Position numbers and translations under genes: made by a program. From Carex sylvatica (taxonomy: Eukaryota; Streptophyta; Magnoliopsida; Poales; Cyperaceae): a stretch of 64,000 nucleotides of DNA. Below the pieces are notes generated by a model. It was not told where the DNA came from and made no database searches. It saw only the letters and a list, made by a program, of their open reading frames with translations. Within the stretch, counting starts at the first letter, position 1. Each line of letters opens with the position of its first letter. The DNA lies in assembly GCA_964058845.1 (NCBI GenBank), contig CAXKVR010000188.1:310001-374000 (forward strand). The letters are read 5' to 3'. Below are positions 58,144 through 64,000 of this stretch, one piece after another.

Positions 58144-61100
58144 GTATTGTCATTTCATCTTACCTCCAATTAACATTTTTTTTGTACACAGAAGTCGAAG
58201 TGTACCGACCATCTAAAGACCACCTCCATGTGAGAAGGTCCATTGTTTTTCAGTATAGCAAGCCTTCGATCCTCGATTTAATTATCACAACTCGCATCTC
58301 CGCTTGTTGCCATTTAGTAATTCAGGTACGCGCGATCTTCCCATTTCAGCGGTGTTTACAGCTCCGCTTCTAATCGGTAGGATTTACCCCCTTTGTTTCA
58401 GAACTGTTATTTTATAGGTTGTGAGTGTACTATACTACGAAAAAAGTCATTATTGTAAGATCACAATTATCGGGATTTTGTGATTGCTGGAGCAAAATGA
58501 CTCATGGTCAGTCTGGTAATGATATGGTACACTGCTGGTTTTGCCAAATGCTTACTAAGCTGCAACCAAATGAATCTTAATTGTGCAATTTTTCCCCTTA
58601 ATGTCATATTAAACACACAATTTACCTAAATTTGGGAGTAGTGTGTCAACTGTCATTATGCTAAACCCTAGCGGGGCGTATAGGTACTTGCTGGTACATG
58701 ACCTTGAATAAAATCCTAGCAGGCTGACACTACATCCTGTAAACTTCAATACTGAACCGAGATTGAAGAGGCAGTGGGCAAAAGATAGTGAAGCGAAGTT
58801 GGTAAACTAATGAAGTGAAGTCGGTAAGGTTCAATACTAAATCCTGTAAACCTCGCCGGACCGAGGAACGGTTGTCTCTATTGATCGTGCGCAGAGCTCG
58901 TCTGCTGGCAGGAAGCGAGGTGGGAGGAATCGCTCTAACTCTCCTTGGTACCGTGTGTGCTCTTTTTGCTTATTCGATCCCTCTTTCTCGTGTGCCTTAT
59001 GAAAATGAGTTTTTATAAGGACGTATTTGCATATTTCTTAATGTTCTTCTTTCCCTTTCTCAAATATATCTGATTAGTTGCTGATTTCAACCGAAATGTG
59101 CCACCTGACTGAGGCATTATCAAGGTACTCTTAGCTAAATAAATCACAAATTGATTTACCCTGCTTAGTAGCTTATACAATTGAACTGTTTCAAAGTCCT
59201 CATCCGTGTTATTAATTTTGCTATTAATATTTATATCTTGAGAAATTCAGAGCTTTACATTTATAAAATAGTAATAAGAGACTACTTTAGGCTTTCTTTT
59301 ACCATTATAAAATGATTTTGCGTATCTAGTTAATATTTTTAGTTTGTGGGTGCTATCTATATTAAATAGTTGTACTTATAGTCCAGAGCAACTTGGGTGG
59401 TGGTTAATTTCACATAGCCTTCTACAGTATATGACAATGTCAAGCAGGTACTTGTCTTTTCTTTACTCAGAAGTGTGTCAAGTGGGTAATTAGGAATTTG
59501 TTTCCTCGACAGCACAGAAACCTCTTACTGTGCAAATCAAACATAGATTAATTTGGTGACATCAACAGCCACCCCACTTGAGATCATTTTAGATTTACAA
59601 GATTCTTGCTTTAGGACATGAGATTAATTTGGTGATGCTAAATTTGTTACTCTCTCGCACACACACACACACACATACACAAAAAAACACTGTAGAATAA
59701 GTTGGGGAAAAAACCAAACGTCAGATCAGTACATAGTTGATTAGCACCTGGTACTAACGAGCAACCTTAACTGGTTCAGCTGCAAAATCTGACAGTGCAA
59801 ATCTGTTAGTGAAATTTGATTTTCTGATTTTCTTTGCATTTATTATTCTGACAGTGCAAATAATCACTCCACAGAGATAAGGATAATTTACATTATTTTT
59901 GTGGACCCGACTTGGTTCAAATAAAATTGTTTAGTGGGACCCATCTGTGTGAGTTGGCGTTGACCATTTGGCTTCATCTGACCTAGTGCTATCAGTCTCG
60001 ATTTCAACGGTTTGCCGGTACTTGATGTTAATTTGTATGATGAAGTGTTGTATAAGTAATGCCTTTTGATCTGAATTGGGAACCGTAGGAATTTCTACTG
60101 TTTATTAACATGAATTTCTACTTTCAAATATTTTAAAACTCAGTACATTTTGAATTTTTTTTAGTAAAGAAATGCCACATATTTCATAACTGTAGGTATC
60201 CCTATGCCACAGATTGCCACATATTGCATTTTGAATTTCTACTGTCTTTATGTTGACAGGTCTGTCACATTTTTAATAGTTCACTAGATTTTTATATGGT
60301 TTTTGAATGGTTTTAGATATTTTATTTACAAGGATGAATGTCACTGTTTTTTTTTTCTTTATTTACTCTCGGGCCAACTTCAAATTATATTTCTGAGAGA
60401 TTCATTGAACCAATTTTTTAGTTCTTTTTGTGGAAATGTAGAGGAAAGTCAAAGCTATATGCGTGCTATTTTTTAGATTTTTTTTATAATTTTCTAGCTA
60501 TGTTTAACGGATGCTTGAATGCAGGGATAAATATGGTAATTTGTGCAGAAAAAATAGTAGTTTTTGTATTTTGAAAATTTGAATTATAAAAAAATAGCTA
60601 ATAAATTATAGAAAAATACTACAAATGTAAAATTTAATCCTAACTTGCTTGTTTTGAGTCCTTTATTTAACTACAGAGATAGATGTTTTATTTGATATTT
60701 GTATCAGTCTGTCATGTTCTGGTTTCCAAAGAATGTCTTTTGAGGTTTTTCTTATACCAGCATTGTGCCTAATGTACCTGTATTTGAGTTGGGTGCTGGC
60801 TCAGTGTTTCATTCAAGTTATAGGGGGACTATTTAGGACTGAACAGATCGTGCACATGCTATTTAGGGGTGCTCTTTTTGTGCCTAATGTACCTATATTT
60901 TATGTTTCAGTACCGCATGCACCATGAGGTGAGATTTATATTTTACAGGATTGAAACTATCAGTGTACATAATCTTTTAATTAGGTTTATAGGATTCATG
61001 GAGAGTAACTCTATGATTTAAATATTATGCAGGTCTTCTCGAAGTTTGAGCCATGGATTTCATGAAGGTCTTCGATCAGATAGTTTGTCAGATGTAAGCT

Positions 61101-62040
61101 TGTTACATTGATATTTTCTGACTTGTGTCTACAGGATTATTTAATTAGATTTATAGGATTCTGACTTGTGTGTACAGAACTTGAGTTCAAGCGGTACTTT
61201 GACCATTCATAAAATCCGATCAATTGGAGAGGTTTGTTTTCGAGTGTTGATCCATAGTTTAAACTTGACCAAATCTTGTATAGTTCATGCATACCTCATA
61301 CATTACCATACCAACTCATGTGCATGACTGTACCAGCACCAAATACAAACAAAACCACAAAAGAAACATGTGCATGACTGTACCATAGTTTAAATTAACT
61401 AGTAATTGGCATACAATGACTTTAATTGAATCTTTTAAAAATATTAATAATTGGGATGGATGAAAGGCCTACCTGATATAAAATATTTAGCTTTTTTTTC
61501 TTCTAAAGTATTGTTTGATTGGAGAACTAAAAAACCAAGATTGTAAAAAAAAAAAACATTCTTGCTAGTTGACTGATAGTGTCCGAGGGTGGATCATGCA
61601 TAGCTGGTGAATGGGACAAGGAGGCGGCATTAAATCTGTGCCGCTAGATCTGGACGGACAAGTGCTGGATCCGACCCCCTTCTGTGGAGACTTGTGCTTC
61701 CCTTGGCACAATTTCAAAGGTAAAATCAACTTGGTTCAATCCCTTAAAAATCAAGATCATGGCATGATGGCGTACCCTTTTATGTTTCTGCTTGGTTGAT
61801 GCCAGGACAAGTGCCAATGATTTCATCAATCGGTTCAAAAAGCAACTCAAGAATCAGAGGTTAAATTCAATTTTGAATTACAAGGAGATGTTTAATCATG
61901 GTTGATGCCAGAACTGATGTATAGGTTGAGTGAATGATTTATAGTTTGTATACATTACATGCTTGTACATGAATTCATGTATTAGATTTACAGTGTTTAA
62001 ATAAACAAGTTACAGTGTTATGTAATAGCATCTAGATGTA
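58144..62040. other. Intergenic DNA, no gene supported
   Basis: Several frames of 60-70 codons lie at 58113, 58815, 60733 and 61611. They have no recognisable domain, and none joins to another at clear splice sites. TGTGCCTAATGTACCT is repeated at about 60765 and 60879. A CA microsatellite lies at 59658-59680. An undetected non-coding transcript or decayed gene is possible. Confidence 0.3.
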
Positions 62041-62043
62041 AAT

Positions 62044-62460
62044 TTTTTTTATAACTTTATAGTATTCAATGAAATTATCTACATAGTCATTTGATAAGGT
62101 TTATAGAATTCAAAAAATATATAATTGAATTTTTTTTACTGGTTTGTAGTATTCAACGAAAATATCTATAGAGTTATGTGATAAGGTTTATAGAATTCAA
62201 AATAATTGGAAGTAACATTTACATGCAAAGTTTTTTTTATCGGTTTACAGTATTAAACGAAATTATCTATAAAGTTATGTGATCAAGTTTAAAGAATTCA
62301 AAACAATTGAAAGTATCATTTAGAAACAAATTTTTAAAAATAAAATAAAATTTTGAAAGAAATTAAAATTTGAATTTATTTTTACCGGTTTACAGGATTA
62401 AACGAAACTATTTACAGAGTTATGGGATAAGGTTTATAGAATTAAAAAAATTAACAATAG
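62044..62460 (+). repeat. Minisatellite, units of about 95-140 bp
   Basis: Four units contain a T-tract, GGTTTnnAGnATTnAACGAAA, TATCTAnAnAGTTATG and AAGGTTTATAGAATTnAAAA. They start near 62044, 62134, 62232 and 62374, with a partial fifth copy near 62590. Confidence 0.75.
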
Positions 62461-63560
62461 TATCTAGAAGGAGATTTTAAAAAAAATTGAAAAAAAAGTT
62501 TCGAATTTTTTTACATTTTTTAAAAATTAAATTAAATTTTGAAAAATTAAATTAAATTAAATTTTGAAAAATTAAATTAAATTAATTTTTTTTTTACCGG
62601 TTTATAGAACTAAAGAATGAAAGTTCTATGAGAGGAGAATGAGAACTTGTTGGGCGAAATGAAAAAGACAAGAAGAGCACAAAATTATTGTTTGAACCTG
62701 AAAACTGAAGAACATATATAGATGTAACTAGAGAGAAGCAGCATATCTTCATTCCTTGAGATGGAGGAGATGAAAAGGAGGGCAGAATTGTAATTTTATT
62801 TATTTTTACTAATACTAATCAGTGTTTTTAATGGATTAATCAACCAATGGATATATTAATAATATAAGTGAATTAACTATTTTTAAGATTTTGATGAGAA
62901 AATATCTAATTGATAAAGTTATAATGGATATATATCTAAATTTCTCATTTTTTTTTATTTCTCTCTTACTTCAACAATAAATTACAAAGAGTTTATTTGA
63001 GTTACACAAATTACAGAGATGCCCAAATAAAACAAGCAAATTACAGGACAGAATAAATTTACAAATAAACCCTTGTAAACGATATGGGGACACAACAAAA
63101 TGTATTTTTAATTGATTAAATTAAGAAAATGAGTATATTAATAAATTCTTAAGTTTAGATGGGGGAGAAAAGCTAATTTTTAAATTTGAATGGGAAAATA
63201 TATAAATCATGATATTTATGATGGGTATATATCTAAATTTAATTGTAGACCGTTTCTGAAGCCTCATATTAAACAATAAAAAAAAAAAGTGTTTTTTATT
63301 GTTATTTCAGAGATTTTTATATTATATTTATCGGGTCATATGGGGTAGGAAACTAGGGACCCAATCTGTCTGTATCCTTCCAGTACCGGACTGAGTACAA
63401 GAAACGCGTTGGTAAATTTTCAACGGAACGATTGTAATTCGGTACCTATTTTGTAGGAGTTCGTTTTGTGATTCGTGTCAGATTAGAACTGACGAGTCAA
63501 TATCATTCTACACAGCTACACTGTCATGTATTGCAGTGGATCTGAATTTCTAGGAACACG
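62461..63560. other. AT-rich DNA, no gene seen
   Basis: No supported feature. Confidence 0.4.
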
Positions 63561-63569
63561 TGATGACCT

Positions 63570-63758
63570 CGGGGGAATAAATCTGCTGTGATTTTCAAGG
63601 GATCTTAGGACTATGTGATTTCAAATTAAATTTTTTTTTTTAAATACACAAAATCTCAATAATATTTATTTTTTATGTACAAAATACTAGATAAATAAAT
63701 GAATGAATATAGAATAACAGGTGCTGCGATCCCTTTAAAACCACAGCAGATTTATTTA
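63570..63758. mobile_element. Mutator-type MITE with exact 9 bp target duplication
   Basis: Arms of about 28 bp (AATAAATCTGCTGTGATTTT left, its near inverse right) enclose an AT-rich core. TGATGACCT is repeated exactly at 63561-63569 and 63759-63767. The outermost bases of the two ends differ, so the exact termini are approximate. Confidence 0.75.
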
Positions 63759-63783
63759 TGATGACCTTGACCCATACCCTGAA

Positions 63784-63944
63784 CGAGTGCTTATCCTCTG
63801 AGGTATCTCAATTTTTGTGTGACCGAGGGTGATGCAGGGGTCAGTATTATGTGTGCTTTGAGATTCGTGCGGAACGTATTTAAATGGTTGGGATTTTTCC
63901 ATAAAGTCACGCAAAATTTGAGATGCCTCAGAGGAAACGAATTC
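63784..63944. mobile_element. Mutator-type MITE with exact 9 bp target duplication
   Basis: Arms TCCTCTGAGGTATCTCAATT and the inverse of TCCTCTGAGGCATCTCAAAT lie at the two ends. TACCCTGAA is repeated exactly at 63775-63783 and 63945-63953. Only 16 bp separate it from the previous element. Confidence 0.78.
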
Positions 63945-64000
63945 TACCCTGAAGTCCAGGTCATCGCTATAATAATTTAGGAAGGGGGGTGGAAATGTAT

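Noticed and set aside
58815..59018. 67-codon frame with a hydrophobic stretch
   Set aside because: No family resemblance, no promoter or splice context; likely chance.
61725..61745. tRNA T-loop-like GGTTCAATCCC
   Set aside because: No cloverleaf arms or A-box could be built around it.

Overview
This window looks like AT-rich intergenic and accessory DNA from the nuclear genome of a flowering plant, probably a eudicot. The evidence is the introns with plant-type splice sites, a plant S-like RNase T2 gene, a CEP-type signal peptide precursor, plant L1-type LINEs with zf-RVT tails, a MULE transposase, a plant mobile domain (PMD, MAIN-like) gene, CACTA-type ends and many short inverted-repeat elements. 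The species cannot be named from the sequence. There is no bacterial, organellar or viral gene content.

Only three genes look intact: a four-exon S-like RNase T2 gene (7808-9356, minus), a single-exon group II CEP precursor (14160-14435, minus) and a single-exon four-segment membrane protein of a plant-specific unknown family (18488-18844, plus). They are not functionally linked.

The rest is mostly mobile DNA. 1-2480 is LTR-like and repeat-rich. 2840-4693 holds CACTA-type ends with a dense palindromic subterminal array. Fragments of L1-type LINEs lie at 6085-6720, 15985-17127 and 57922-58143. A near full-length but dead LINE (about 20524-27534, minus) sits just upstream of a clean exon of an F-box/LRR-like gene. 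A second LINE (36130-38153, plus) is cut in its reverse transcriptase by a CACTA-type end at 38154.

38154-45600 is a mosaic. It contains CACTA-type repeats, two spliceable exons of an unidentified coiled-coil protein, a MULE transposase that lost both ends, and a convergent PMD gene on the other strand. The PMD gene keeps a recognisable TATA box, 5' UTR intron and several splice sites, but has frame breaks. Its last exons are duplicated and run antisense into the transposase.

47474-55240 is a 7.8 kb element with about 105 bp inverted termini and an exact 9 bp target duplication, so it is Mutator-like. It carries exon fragments resembling the N-terminal part of a DExH RNA helicase, which makes it a Pack-MULE candidate. 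Four smaller inverted-repeat elements with exact 9 bp direct flanks surround it (45712, 47012, 63570, 63784). A separate group of 8 bp-TSD, hAT-like elements begins TAGGGGTG and is built almost entirely from one degenerate short word and its reverse complement (4711, 15394, 31838, with look-alikes elsewhere).
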